64,000 bases of DNA from SAR116 cluster bacterium AG-447-A06 (GTDB lineage: Bacteria > Pseudomonadota > Alphaproteobacteria > Puniceispirillales > Puniceispirillaceae): assembly GCA_003212345.1 (NCBI GenBank), contig QCPZ01000003.1:82287-146286 (forward strand), given 5' to 3'. The position numbers were made by a program, and so were the translations under genes. The notes beneath the pieces are model-generated. The model ran no database searches and was not told the DNA's origin. It was given only the letters and a program-made list of their open reading frames with translations. Positions 52,902-61,072 of this stretch are shown piece by piece; position 1 is the stretch's first letter; each line of letters opens with the position of its first letter.

Positions 52902-53477
52902 CTAATCCGAATAATATCCGATGACGTCTCCTTGTGTCGTTACCCCAAGTCCATTCAAGCAGCGGTTTACATAATTAAAATAGCCAATGATCTGGTTTGC
53001 CTCTAAAATCTGTCCGTCATCCAATCCTGCATCTTGCAACGCGCGAACGTCTGTCTCTTTCATTTTTCCAGGCGTTAGCGTCAATGTTTCCGCATACTGA
53101 AGAACGGCCAATTCTGCTCCGTCAAACGCATCTGTTAGACGACGCTTTTTTAGAGCATGCTCAATAGAATCGGCACGGCTTTTGTTGCCTATCAGATGGG
53201 CGGCATTTTTCCAGTGATTTGCATAGGAATAGTCACATTCATTTAACAATGAAACATATGAGCCGATCACCTCTTGCAACCAAGTTGGTAGTGTATTGGC
53301 TCCATCATGTAAGACGGCACGGTAAAGTTTCATGTGGCCGTGCATTGTATTAGGACGGAGCGAATGGACGCGCATCACATTGTCAATTGTGCCGTGTGGT
53401 GTGCGGGCGGCGTCCAGTGCCTCTCGAAGATCGGAGTCCGCATCATCGTCATTGATCATCTTTATCCATGATGCCAT
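52902..53477 (-). CDS. AhpD/carboxymuconolactone decarboxylase-like protein with changed CxxC
   Basis: A 191-residue all-helical protein of the AhpD-like (peroxidase-related) group. The conserved site usually reads E-C-x-x-C-x3-H; here it is NECDYSYANHW, so the second Cys is Ser while the first Cys and the His remain. The C-terminal half shows LADGQ-like repeats of the fold (LTPGKMKETDVRALQDAGLD and DGQILEANQIIGYFNYVNRC). Loss of the redox pair argues against peroxidase activity and for a hydrolase or decarboxylase-like role. First gene of the operon leading to soxBDAG. Confidence 0.75.
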   Translation of the reverse strand: MASWIKMINDDDADSDLREALDAARTPHGTIDNVMRVHSLRPNTMHGHMKLYRAVLHDGANTLPTWLQEVIGSYVSLLNECDYSYANHWKNAAHLIGNKSRADSIEHALKKRRLTDAFDGAELAVLQYAETLTLTPGKMKETDVRALQDAGLDDGQILEANQIIGYFNYVNRCLNGLGVTTQGDVIGYYSD

Positions 53478-53924
53478 GTCGCAGTCTCCAAATTGGTCAA
53501 GCTGTACGCCAAATCAATCAATCAATCAATCCATAATATATATGACTTTTACATACACATGGATATAAAAAATGTTATGTATTGTCAATCAATGATGATT
53601 GCGGTTGTTTCTGGTTTAAATTGATTTCTGGAGATACATCAAGGCAAGGGTGATCAATACGATACAGGGGGTGGGAGGCTAAAACGCGATCTATGGCGCC
53701 TCAGTAAATATTAATAATTTCTGAAAAAAATTGAGGGGACGCGCTCTTGCGTTCTTCCTATAAACACTCGCCGTTTCGAATGTTATTTTCTAGATTGTGG
53801 TTAGTAGACCTTTCGTTATTTCACAAAAAACTAATAGTTTTGTATTGTGGCAGCAATATTTCCGTTAATCCTGTATTAAAAAATACAATCCTTTGTTTAG
53901 CCATATTAGAGGGAAATACTTTTT
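53478..53924. promoter_or_regulatory. Divergent intergenic region with AATC tandem repeat
   Basis: 447 bases between the AhpD-like/sox operon (minus) and the nitroreductase (plus). Five perfect copies of AATC lie at 53512-53531. They sit 35 bases from the AhpD-like start, on the leader or promoter side. The rest is AT-rich without a convincing gene; the promoters of both flanking units must be here. Confidence 0.4.
53512..53531. repeat. Tetranucleotide tandem repeat (AATC)5
   Basis: Five uninterrupted AATC copies upstream of the AhpD-like/sox operon. Such tracts can change length by slippage; this one is short and outside any gene. Confidence 0.9.
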
Positions 53925-54752
53925 ATGCCCCAAACTTTATCTGAGTTAGTTTCGAGAAGATTTGGAGAACAAATAGAACTCGAACGAGAGCAGCCATTTT
54001 CGGATACCCACATCCTGCAATTACAACATCGGTCATGTCGTCGTTTTCTTCCAACACCAGTCCCAGAAAAGACCTTAAGATTTCTTTTTGCATGCAGTTT
54101 ATCTGCCCCGAGCAAATCTGACTTGCAGCAAGTAAGCATCATACATCTAGAGTCCAAAGGCTCGCGTGATTTTATTCATTCAATCCTCCCATCCATGCCC
54201 TGGATCAAAACCGCGCCTGTTTTTTTACTTTTTTGTGGTGATAGTCATCGCATTCAAACAGTTTGTGAGATGCACAACACAACCTTTGCTCATGATCCCC
54301 TTGATGCATTTTTCAATACGGCAACTGATACGGCCATGGTCCTTCAAAATTTCATTATTGCCGCAGAAGCAGCGGGTTTGGGATGCTGTCCGATTAGTGC
54401 AGTTCGGGAATTTACTGAACAGGTAGCCAAATTCTGCCAAATGCCCGACGGCGTCTATCCACTAGCCGGGCTGTGTCTGGGATATCCAGAAGGCACAAGC
54501 GATATAAGTGTGCGCCTTCCAATGTCGGCATCCTTGCACAAAAATAAATATGATGAGAAAAACTTGAAAGCCAGTATCAAAGATTATGATAAACGTCGTG
54601 AGGAGATAAATCCTTACGAAAGCCAACGGCAAATTGACTCATATGGCACCTCAGAATCATATGGTTGGTCAAGCGATAAGGCCCGCCAAACGTCACACAC
54701 AGAAAGGCTCGCGTTCAAAAGCTACATTCGTAAACATGGTTTTAAAATCTGA
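53925..54752 (+). CDS. Nitroreductase-family FMN oxidoreductase
   Basis: A 275-residue protein of the nitroreductase/flavin reductase superfamily. The FMN phosphate-contact motif is HRSCRRFLPTPVPEKTLRFL near residues 36-55. Family segments continue with ACSLSAPSKSDLQQVSIIHL and NFIIAAEAAGLGCCPISAVR, then YPLAGLCLGYPEG. The C-terminal 60 residues are polar and charged, longer than usual. GAGGGA precedes the ATG. It has no operon partner. Substrate unknown; it transfers electrons from NAD(P)H to nitro, quinone or related compounds. Confidence 0.88.
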   Translation: MPQTLSELVSRRFGEQIELEREQPFSDTHILQLQHRSCRRFLPTPVPEKTLRFLFACSLSAPSKSDLQQVSIIHLESKGSRDFIHSILPSMPWIKTAPVFLLFCGDSHRIQTVCEMHNTTFAHDPLDAFFNTATDTAMVLQNFIIAAEAAGLGCCPISAVREFTEQVAKFCQMPDGVYPLAGLCLGYPEGTSDISVRLPMSASLHKNKYDEKNLKASIKDYDKRREEINPYESQRQIDSYGTSESYGWSSDKARQTSHTERLAFKSYIRKHGFKI

Positions 54753-54922
54753 TCTTAACAGCTGATCTTTAGCTGCGTAAAAATTGATCTTCTTGAAAGC
54801 AGGCCGGAGTTAAAAACTTATAAATGTCTGAATAAATTATAATGAACATGGCTTTGTTGGGGGCGGTGAGATTATGACTGGCCTCGTCGGCAGGTACACA
54901 AATGGAAACGTGGGGATAAACT

Positions 54923-55279
54923 TTGATAGCTGACATATTACTATTAATTCATTTTGGTCTTGCGGCATTTATTACTGTTGGCTTTTTCATTGTTCCAATC
55001 GGCTGCCGGCTTGGTTGGAACTGGATAAGAAAGAGGAATCTGAGGCTGCTACATCTTTTTGTTATGGGGATTATTACTACTGAGACCATTGTAGGTTTGA
55101 CGTGCCCACTCACAGCCGTAGAAAACATGTTTCGGGATGATGATTATTCGTTACCTTTCATATCTCACTGGGTTGCCCAGATTTTGTATTGGAATTTACC
55201 CAGCCAAGTTTTTATTTTTCTTTACTCGATGTGCTTAGGATGGGTGTTAATTTTATGGAAAATCTGTCCTCCAATTTAG
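54923..55279 (+). CDS. DUF2784-like small membrane protein
   Basis: 118 residues with a TTG start behind GGGGATAAAC. Four helices are apparent. The CPLTAVENMFR motif is typical of DUF2784 proteins, and RLGWNWIRKRNLRLLHLF with FISHWVAQILYWNLP also fits. Function of the family is unknown. It lies 22 bases before another membrane protein gene and is probably co-transcribed. Confidence 0.75.
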   Translation: MIADILLLIHFGLAAFITVGFFIVPIGCRLGWNWIRKRNLRLLHLFVMGIITTETIVGLTCPLTAVENMFRDDDYSLPFISHWVAQILYWNLPSQVFIFLYSMCLGWVLILWKICPPI

Positions 55280-55301
55280 GGAGTTAGAGAGGGTTCCTAG
55301 A

Positions 55302-55694
55302 ATGCTAAGCTATTCACTCATAGCACTGATAATATTTGGAAACTTGATTTACGCTTATCAATGTATTTTCCAAACACGCAAGTACATTGAAAAATATGGC
55401 TTTGGTGAAGGCAGCGCAATTATGACAAGGCTTGTTGGCACTTTTGCCGCTGGCTTTGCTGTTACCTTGACTATTGCTTTATTCACTTCAATCGAAGGAG
55501 CTTGGTTGCTTTTTATGTATGGTTTTGTACAGGCATGTATTGGCGCTGGCGTTTGCTATCAAACCATCTATAGTTACTGGGGTTCAGTTGATGGTGTAAA
55601 AACATCTGCGGAAGGGTATATTGCTCCTATTATAATAGCGCTGTTAAACTTGCTGGTGCTTGTTACAGGTTGGGACGTTCTATTTAAAATATAA
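55302..55694 (+). CDS. Hypothetical membrane protein
   Basis: A 130-residue protein not recognised. Three or four hydrophobic segments are visible: SLIALIIFGNLIYAYQ, LVGTFAAGFAVTLTIALFTS, WLLFMYGFVQACIGAGVCYQ and IIIALLNLLVLVTGWDVLF. It follows the DUF2784-like gene closely and may form a complex with it. Confidence 0.65.
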   Translation: MLSYSLIALIIFGNLIYAYQCIFQTRKYIEKYGFGEGSAIMTRLVGTFAAGFAVTLTIALFTSIEGAWLLFMYGFVQACIGAGVCYQTIYSYWGSVDGVKTSAEGYIAPIIIALLNLLVLVTGWDVLFKI

Positions 55695-55866
55695 CCGCGG
55701 GCAATTACACTCTTTTAAGGTATTCCTAGATTTTCAATATACGTACCTTTTCATTAAATGCATGATCGTCTTAATTTAGTTTGTATTTCAATTTTTTGGT
55801 TTTATTTTTTACCGATAAATTCCCGTTATCCGATCTAAAATCGGGTGCTCAGGAGGAAGCTCAGTA

Positions 55867-57306
55867 ATGGAGAAAAAGCCCGTTAACCAGCTCATATTAA
55901 TGACTGACGAGCACACGCGTAAGGTTCTTGGTTGTTACGGTAATAAAATAGTCAAAACACCCCATATCGACCGACTCGCAAGTGAGGGGACATTATTTGA
56001 AAACGCTTATACCAATGTTCCTATTTGCGTGCCAGCTAGAGCTTCCTTTGCAACAGGAGATTATGCGCATCGCTCCCGCCATTGGGATAATGCCACACCC
56101 TATTTTGGTACACCCGCCTCCTGGTCTAGTGCATTGCAACAAGCTGGCATTACTGTAGGTTCAATTGGAAAACTGCATTATCGTAATGCTGATGATGACG
56201 TTGGGCTGGACTTTCAAAAAATACCTATGCATGTGGTTAATGGGATTGGTGATGTTCTCGGCTGTGTGAGAGAACCCTTACCAAAGCGCTGGAAGGCGCT
56301 ATCAATGGCCGAAAATATCGGCCCGGGTGAAACCAACTACAATATCTACGACCGTCAAGTTGCCAAAGAAGCCGTAGACTGGTTGGCCACTCATGGCAAT
56401 CAAGACAAACCGTGGGTGCTGTTTGTCTCGATGGTGGCCCCGCATTTCCCATTGATTGCACCAAAAGAATTCTATGATCTCTATAATCATCTTGAACTCA
56501 TGCCAACAAAGCCCAGAGAAAATCCCGAGCATCCATGGCATCATGCGATGCGAGAATGTCAGATTATGGACAATTTCACGCCAGAAAAAACCCGAGTGGC
56601 GCTGGCTTCCTATTACGGCCTTGTAACGTTTGTTGACGACCTTATTGGCAAAATTCTTCAAGTCGTGGATCAGAAAAACCTTAACGAAAATACGCAGATT
56701 TTCTATCTCAGTGATCACGGTGATAATATTGGGGAGCGTGACTTTTGGGGAAAATCAAATTTTTATGAGGAATCTATCGGAGTGCCATGTATCATTAAGG
56801 GCCCGAATATTCCAACTGGAAAAGTTTGTAAAACGCCTGTGTCATTAATCGATGTCTATCCAACAATAGTGCAAACGTTTGGGATCAGTTCAGGGACTAA
56901 GCCTGGGACGTCACTTATAGACCTCGCAAACGCTGAAGATGATTCTGAGAGATTAATTTTCTCTGAATACCATGCAATGGGGTCAGCAACTGGTGCCTTT
57001 ATGATACGCAAAGGGCATTGGAAATTCATGTATTACGTGTCAATGCAGCCACAACTTTTCAATCTGCTTGACGATCCAGACGAACTGAATGATCTTGGTA
57101 CTGACTTGGAGCATGCCAATATCCGTAGTCAAATGGAGTTGGACCTGAGGTCAATATGTGACCCAGAAGAGATTGATGCCGCGGCCAAGTCCGATCAGAC
57201 GGTTATTGTCGAAGCCAATGGTGGCGTTGAGGCTGTCATCGCAAGAGGCGGATTTGGCGCGACCCCCCCACCTGGTGTAAGTGTGGAATATGCAAATGAG
57301 AAGTAA
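55867..57306 (+). CDS. S1-family sulfatase
   Basis: A 479-residue alkaline-phosphatase-fold sulfatase. The formylglycine site is C54 in CVPARASFATGDYAHR, matching C-x-P-x-R. Metal-binding context is LMTDEHTRKVLGCYG near the start, and YLSDHGDNIGERDFWGKSNF later. There is no signal peptide, so it should act in the cytosol. AGGAGG precedes the ATG. No anaerobic maturase or FGE is seen here. It is followed 21 bases later by a CHMI-like gene. Members include choline sulfatase and aryl or sugar sulfatases; substrate unknown. Confidence 0.88.
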   Translation: MEKKPVNQLILMTDEHTRKVLGCYGNKIVKTPHIDRLASEGTLFENAYTNVPICVPARASFATGDYAHRSRHWDNATPYFGTPASWSSALQQAGITVGSIGKLHYRNADDDVGLDFQKIPMHVVNGIGDVLGCVREPLPKRWKALSMAENIGPGETNYNIYDRQVAKEAVDWLATHGNQDKPWVLFVSMVAPHFPLIAPKEFYDLYNHLELMPTKPRENPEHPWHHAMRECQIMDNFTPEKTRVALASYYGLVTFVDDLIGKILQVVDQKNLNENTQIFYLSDHGDNIGERDFWGKSNFYEESIGVPCIIKGPNIPTGKVCKTPVSLIDVYPTIVQTFGISSGTKPGTSLIDLANAEDDSERLIFSEYHAMGSATGAFMIRKGHWKFMYYVSMQPQLFNLLDDPDELNDLGTDLEHANIRSQMELDLRSICDPEEIDAAAKSDQTVIVEANGGVEAVIARGGFGATPPPGVSVEYANEK

Positions 57307-57327
57307 AAGTAATGGGAGGATTTTGAT

Positions 57328-57669
57328 GTGCCCCACGCCGATATTAAATGTACGACTGATGTAGATATCGACGCCAAAACATTGATGTCGGACATTGAGG
57401 AAATAATACTGCAGCTTGACCCAAACTCTGGTGTCTGTAAGGGACGAGTTATCCGGATTGATGAGTATCATCATTCACACGTAAACATTGAACTTCGAAT
57501 GTTTGCATCTAAAGAGAGAGACGTTGATTTTTCAAATCAGCTTATTTCAAGAGTAGATCAAAAAGCGAAGTTACTGATGAAATCCGCAGCGCATGTGACC
57601 GTAAAGTTAGAATTCAGTCCAGTTACTTATTTAACTGGCTTCCACAATCCCAAGTCAACTGCCGAGTAA
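57328..57669 (+). CDS. 5-carboxymethyl-2-hydroxymuconate isomerase (CHMI)-like tautomerase
   Basis: 113 residues with a GTG start seven bases after GGGAGGA. The protein begins Met-Pro-His, so after methionine removal the catalytic N-terminal proline of the tautomerase superfamily would be exposed. The remainder resembles CHMI in size and in VNIELRMFASKERDVDFSNQ and VKLEFSPVTYLTGF. CHMI acts in homoprotocatechuate breakdown, but no other genes of that route are present. It shares a transcript with the sulfatase. Family call is moderate. Confidence 0.6.
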   Translation: MPHADIKCTTDVDIDAKTLMSDIEEIILQLDPNSGVCKGRVIRIDEYHHSHVNIELRMFASKERDVDFSNQLISRVDQKAKLLMKSAAHVTVKLEFSPVTYLTGFHNPKSTAE

Positions 57670-57704
57670 AAGATATTGGTAAATGAACTTTCCACGTTCT
57701 TAAG

Positions 57705-58745
57705 CTAAACGCTCAGCATGAAGTTTGGCGTTGTGATATCACCAACCGTATCACCAGCCCAGTTAAGCAGCTTCGGTTGAAAGAAGGCTTTTACTGACTT
57801 TTCGATGGGATAACCCAAAGCCCTGATAACTGCACCTATCGCTACTTCAGCACCTCTTTTATTGCCATCTCTTGCTTTAACTGCCGCTCCAAGCCCAAGC
57901 TCATGGAACGCAGCTGAGTAAACGCCCTCTGCACCTGTTTTAACGGTTATAGTTTCGCCGTAGGCTGCATTAATTGCACTACATGCTCTTCCTTGGCCCG
58001 CAATGAACAAAGGTTCTGCAGCAATGCTCTTGCGTATCCTTTGACACGCCTCATGCCTTGCGTCTGGTAAATCGCCACCACCAGCAAATAGAGCGAACGC
58101 TCTAGCCCAATTGCCAAGGGGCGCAGAGAACACAGGTGCACCGCAGCCATCTATGCCATGGGGATAATGCATCAGATCCAAACCGGTCATGAATTCTAGT
58201 GTGCCGAGGATTTGCTGCTGAGCCGCATTTGTTAAGGCTGCATAACCGGATGTTTTGCCACTCATAAGTTTGGATAAAATCAACATACCAGCATGTTTGC
58301 CACTACAATTATTATGGACCTGATGAGGTTTATCCATGCTTCTGACTTGCGAAACCATTGTCTCCTGATGCATCGACCAGTGCGCACCGCAAACAAGCTC
58401 GTCAATTGATATGTCGAACTTGCCAAGCAAGCCCTGTACAGCTTCAGTGTGCAGTAACTCACCATTATGACTTGCGCATATCAGCGCAACTTCAGCGTCT
58501 GAAAACTCAGGAATATCTTCCGCGGTTTTTAACAGCTCAATAAGTGCAATTGACTGAAGTGGTTTCATAGCTGAGCGCGGAAAGATAACGCTCTCCGGAT
58601 CGCCCATGCCCAATATGACTGATCCATCAGCATCGCAAACCGCCACATCGACCTTATGTAAGCTCTCTTTGAACCCATTTCTGTTGATGTGGACACTAAG
58701 GGGACTTTGTGAGTTGCTTGGTAAATCAATCAAGGGCTTAGTCAT
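57705..58745 (-). CDS. Asparaginase II-family protein (rhizobial/thermolabile type)
   Basis: A 346-residue protein of the asparaginase family found in Rhizobium (AnsA/ReAV type), unrelated to the E. coli type. The conserved N-terminal block is VDVAVCDADGSVILGMGDPE followed by FPRSAMKPLQSIALIELL, with the Ser-x-x-Lys pair. Further motifs are ICASHNGELLHTEAVQGLLG, NCSGKHAGMLILSKLMSG and HYPHGIDGCGAPVFSAPLGN. It hydrolyses L-asparagine to aspartate and ammonia, or a related amide. Single gene. Confidence 0.88.
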   Translation of the reverse strand: MTKPLIDLPSNSQSPLSVHINRNGFKESLHKVDVAVCDADGSVILGMGDPESVIFPRSAMKPLQSIALIELLKTAEDIPEFSDAEVALICASHNGELLHTEAVQGLLGKFDISIDELVCGAHWSMHQETMVSQVRSMDKPHQVHNNCSGKHAGMLILSKLMSGKTSGYAALTNAAQQQILGTLEFMTGLDLMHYPHGIDGCGAPVFSAPLGNWARAFALFAGGGDLPDARHEACQRIRKSIAAEPLFIAGQGRACSAINAAYGETITVKTGAEGVYSAAFHELGLGAAVKARDGNKRGAEVAIGAVIRALGYPIEKSVKAFFQPKLLNWAGDTVGDITTPNFMLSV

Positions 58746-58870
58746 TTGTATTTTATCCAGTTGATTTTTGTTAGCAGCAGGTGCGCTCCTAAAAAGACCA
58801 TGATCTTTTTACGATTTAAACGCCATCCTTTAATTAAGCGTCAAAAGTGTCTTCATGCGGATATGCGGAA

Positions 58871-58913
58871 CAAACAAAAAATCACCCAAAGGAGGTGGTT
58901 CGGTTGTGATTTT
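58871..58913 (-). terminator. Rho-independent-type terminator for the 84-residue gene
   Basis: Read on the minus strand: AAAATCAC, a 20-base loop region, GTGATTTT, then a T-rich run (TTTTTGTTTG spans the end of the stem). It lies just after the stop of the small membrane protein gene at 58927. Confidence 0.5.
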
Positions 58914-58926
58914 AAATTGCGATGTT

Positions 58927-59181
58927 TTATTTTGTGTCTGTTTTATTGAATTTACCAAACGTAATAATCCGAAAAATTAACTTGATTACATACCAAGCGA
59001 ATTGAAAAACATATTGAAAAAACTTCAAGACTACAAACAACGCTCCCATAACCGCAGCGCCGACCAAACTAAACAAAACAACTATTAGATCCCACATGAA
59101 GTTCGCTTCTTTCGCGCCTTTCGTGCGATTATCAAAGCGACCAGATTTGGTTTGTTTGAGGGTAGAACGCTTCTTTGCCAT
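58927..59181 (-). CDS. Small membrane protein
   Basis: An 84-residue protein. A basic N-terminus (KKRSTLKQTKSGRFDNRTKG) is followed by one long or two close hydrophobic segments (FMWDLIVVLFSLVGAAVMGA and FQYVFQFAWYVIKLIFRIIT) and a short polar tail. Not recognised. A terminator-like hairpin follows the gene. Confidence 0.55.
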   Translation of the reverse strand: MAKKRSTLKQTKSGRFDNRTKGAKEANFMWDLIVVLFSLVGAAVMGALFVVLKFFQYVFQFAWYVIKLIFRIITFGKFNKTDTK

Positions 59182-59360
59182 CTTTTATATTGATACCCAA
59201 CAGGAGATGATTGACCTTGTTCACTGTATAGACATCGACCATTTGGTGCAATAACGGAGACCTTACCCACACCATAGGACATCAAACTCCTATTCCAGAA
59301 CGTTAATCGTTTGGAAACAGTCACTTGATCCATGGTCCATGGACCTTGAAACTGGGAAGT

Positions 59361-59437
<77 letters not shown>

Positions 59438-59596
59438 AATTGGTTTTCCGCGGATCTCCACAGGTCTTTCGGGGACGGTTATTACAGATGATGTCTCATT
59501 TGTCTATGTTTGGTTGCTTGACTGTGACCAGAGTGTGACCAAGAATTGGGGATTTTGAGGATAAAAAAGAGGTCACCGTATAATTTTTTGAGTACA

Positions 59597-60568
59597 CTAT
59601 TCCGTGAGCTTTAAGAACACATCTTCAAGGTCAGGTTCGGATGTGCTGATGTCATTAATCTCAAAGCCAGCTTGCCTAACCTCACTCAACAGATCAATCG
59701 CCGTGCTAATCGATGGATCAAAGCGAATTGAGAGACGGCCTTCATGCCATTTTGCGCCAAGCGCGTTAAGCGCGTCTGGCAAAGGAAATTCTGGCATTTT
59801 CTTGAGGTTAAAATGAATTGTTCTATGGCCCGCTGACTCCAACAATTCAGCTTTTGTCCTCGCCGTAATAACGTCCCCTTTGTTGATAATCGCAATTTGG
59901 TCACACAGCGCTTCTGCCTCTTCAAGGTAATGTGTTGTTAACACTACCGTCACCCCGGCATGATTTAGCGCCTTGATATTGTCCCAAAGACGCTGGCGCA
60001 ATGTAACATCCACCCCCGCTGTTGGTTCATCCAACACCAGTATCGGCGGTTGATGCACCATCGCCTTGCCAACAAGGAGCCTTCTGCGCATTCCACCGGA
60101 TAGCCGCCGCGAGTATAAATCTGCCTGTTCGGTTAAGCCAACCATATGTAGGATTTCATCCGTGCGACGTTCGGATTTAGGTACACCGAAAAGACCTGCC
60201 ATCATATCCAGCGTCTCACGCGGGGTAAAAAATGCATCAATATTTAATTCTTGCGGCACAATACCAATATTAGCTCGTGATTGGCGGGGGTTAGCATCAA
60301 TATCGGTACCCCAAATAGATACATTGCCGCTGGATTTGATCACCGTACCAGCCATGATATTAATCAGAGTTGATTTACCCGCGCCATTTGGACCCAAAAG
60401 CCCGTAAATACAGCCAACTGGCACATCAATATCAACTGATTTCAAGGCCTGAAACTTGCGGTTACCATCGCCGTAGGTTTTGCAAAGGCAGCGTGCTGTG
60501 AGAGCTAACCCGGACTCAGGTATTTTGATAAAACTAGGCGTTGGAATGTTGGACTTTTGGGAGAGCAT
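59597..60568 (-). CDS. ABC transporter ATP-binding protein (exporter type)
   Basis: A 323-residue ATPase of the DrrA/YadG-like family. Walker A is GPNGAGKST, signature LSGGMRRRLLVG, Walker B ILVLDEPTAGVD, and the H-loop TTHYLEEAEALCDQ. The C-terminal part ending SEPDLEDVFLKL is typical for partners of ABC-2 type export permeases. No permease gene is adjacent: the next feature on this strand is the tRNA. The permease is therefore elsewhere. Confidence 0.9.
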   Translation of the reverse strand: MLSQKSNIPTPSFIKIPESGLALTARCLCKTYGDGNRKFQALKSVDIDVPVGCIYGLLGPNGAGKSTLINIMAGTVIKSSGNVSIWGTDIDANPRQSRANIGIVPQELNIDAFFTPRETLDMMAGLFGVPKSERRTDEILHMVGLTEQADLYSRRLSGGMRRRLLVGKAMVHQPPILVLDEPTAGVDVTLRQRLWDNIKALNHAGVTVVLTTHYLEEAEALCDQIAIINKGDVITARTKAELLESAGHRTIHFNLKKMPEFPLPDALNALGAKWHEGRLSIRFDPSISTAIDLLSEVRQAGFEINDISTSEPDLEDVFLKLTE

Positions 60569-60823
60569 TTTGGTAAACCTTATTTAAAGCAGTCTGACTT
60601 GCCTTTATGCAAAGGTATAGAGCGATGCAGTCAAGGCGGCAAGCAATCATCGTAAAGTAATGACTATAATGATTATTTGGTCCGGGCTACCGGTTGCAAT
60701 TGCATCGATTAGTAAGCCACTATAAGCTAATACGCATAAATATTTTCAGGCCGCCGATTGGTGTATTGCTGTGCATTTGATGGGATTGCTGCCATTGAGC
60801 CATCGCATGTAAGAGAGGATTTT

Positions 60824-61027
60824 ATGATACCAGATCAAGCCAAAGACATTCAAGATGATGCAGCCCGTGAAACGTCAGCAGATGTAATTGTGACGAACCA
60901 ATTGCGCGTGGCCTGCAATGGCGGTGGCGGCACACTTGGTCACCCGCAAATTTTTCTTACTCTGGGCAATAATGGTAGGGTAACGTGTCCCTATTGCTCG
61001 AGTGAGTTTGTTAGTTCAGCGGACTAA
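60824..61027 (+). CDS. Zinc-finger CHCC domain protein
   Basis: 67 residues from the ATG at 60824 behind GAGAGG. The whole C-terminal half is the zf-CHCC pattern: VACNGGGGTLGHPQIFLTLG, then GRVTCPYCSSEF, giving Cys, His, Cys, Cys. Proteins with this domain include a homologue of mitochondrial complex I subunit NDUFS6; the bacterial role is not settled. It lies 45 bases before polA and may be co-transcribed with it. Confidence 0.88.
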   Translation: MIPDQAKDIQDDAARETSADVIVTNQLRVACNGGGGTLGHPQIFLTLGNNGRVTCPYCSSEFVSSAD

Positions 61028-61072
61028 CTTACGCGCTGGGAAATGGATAGAAATTTTGCATAGTGGGGGCGT

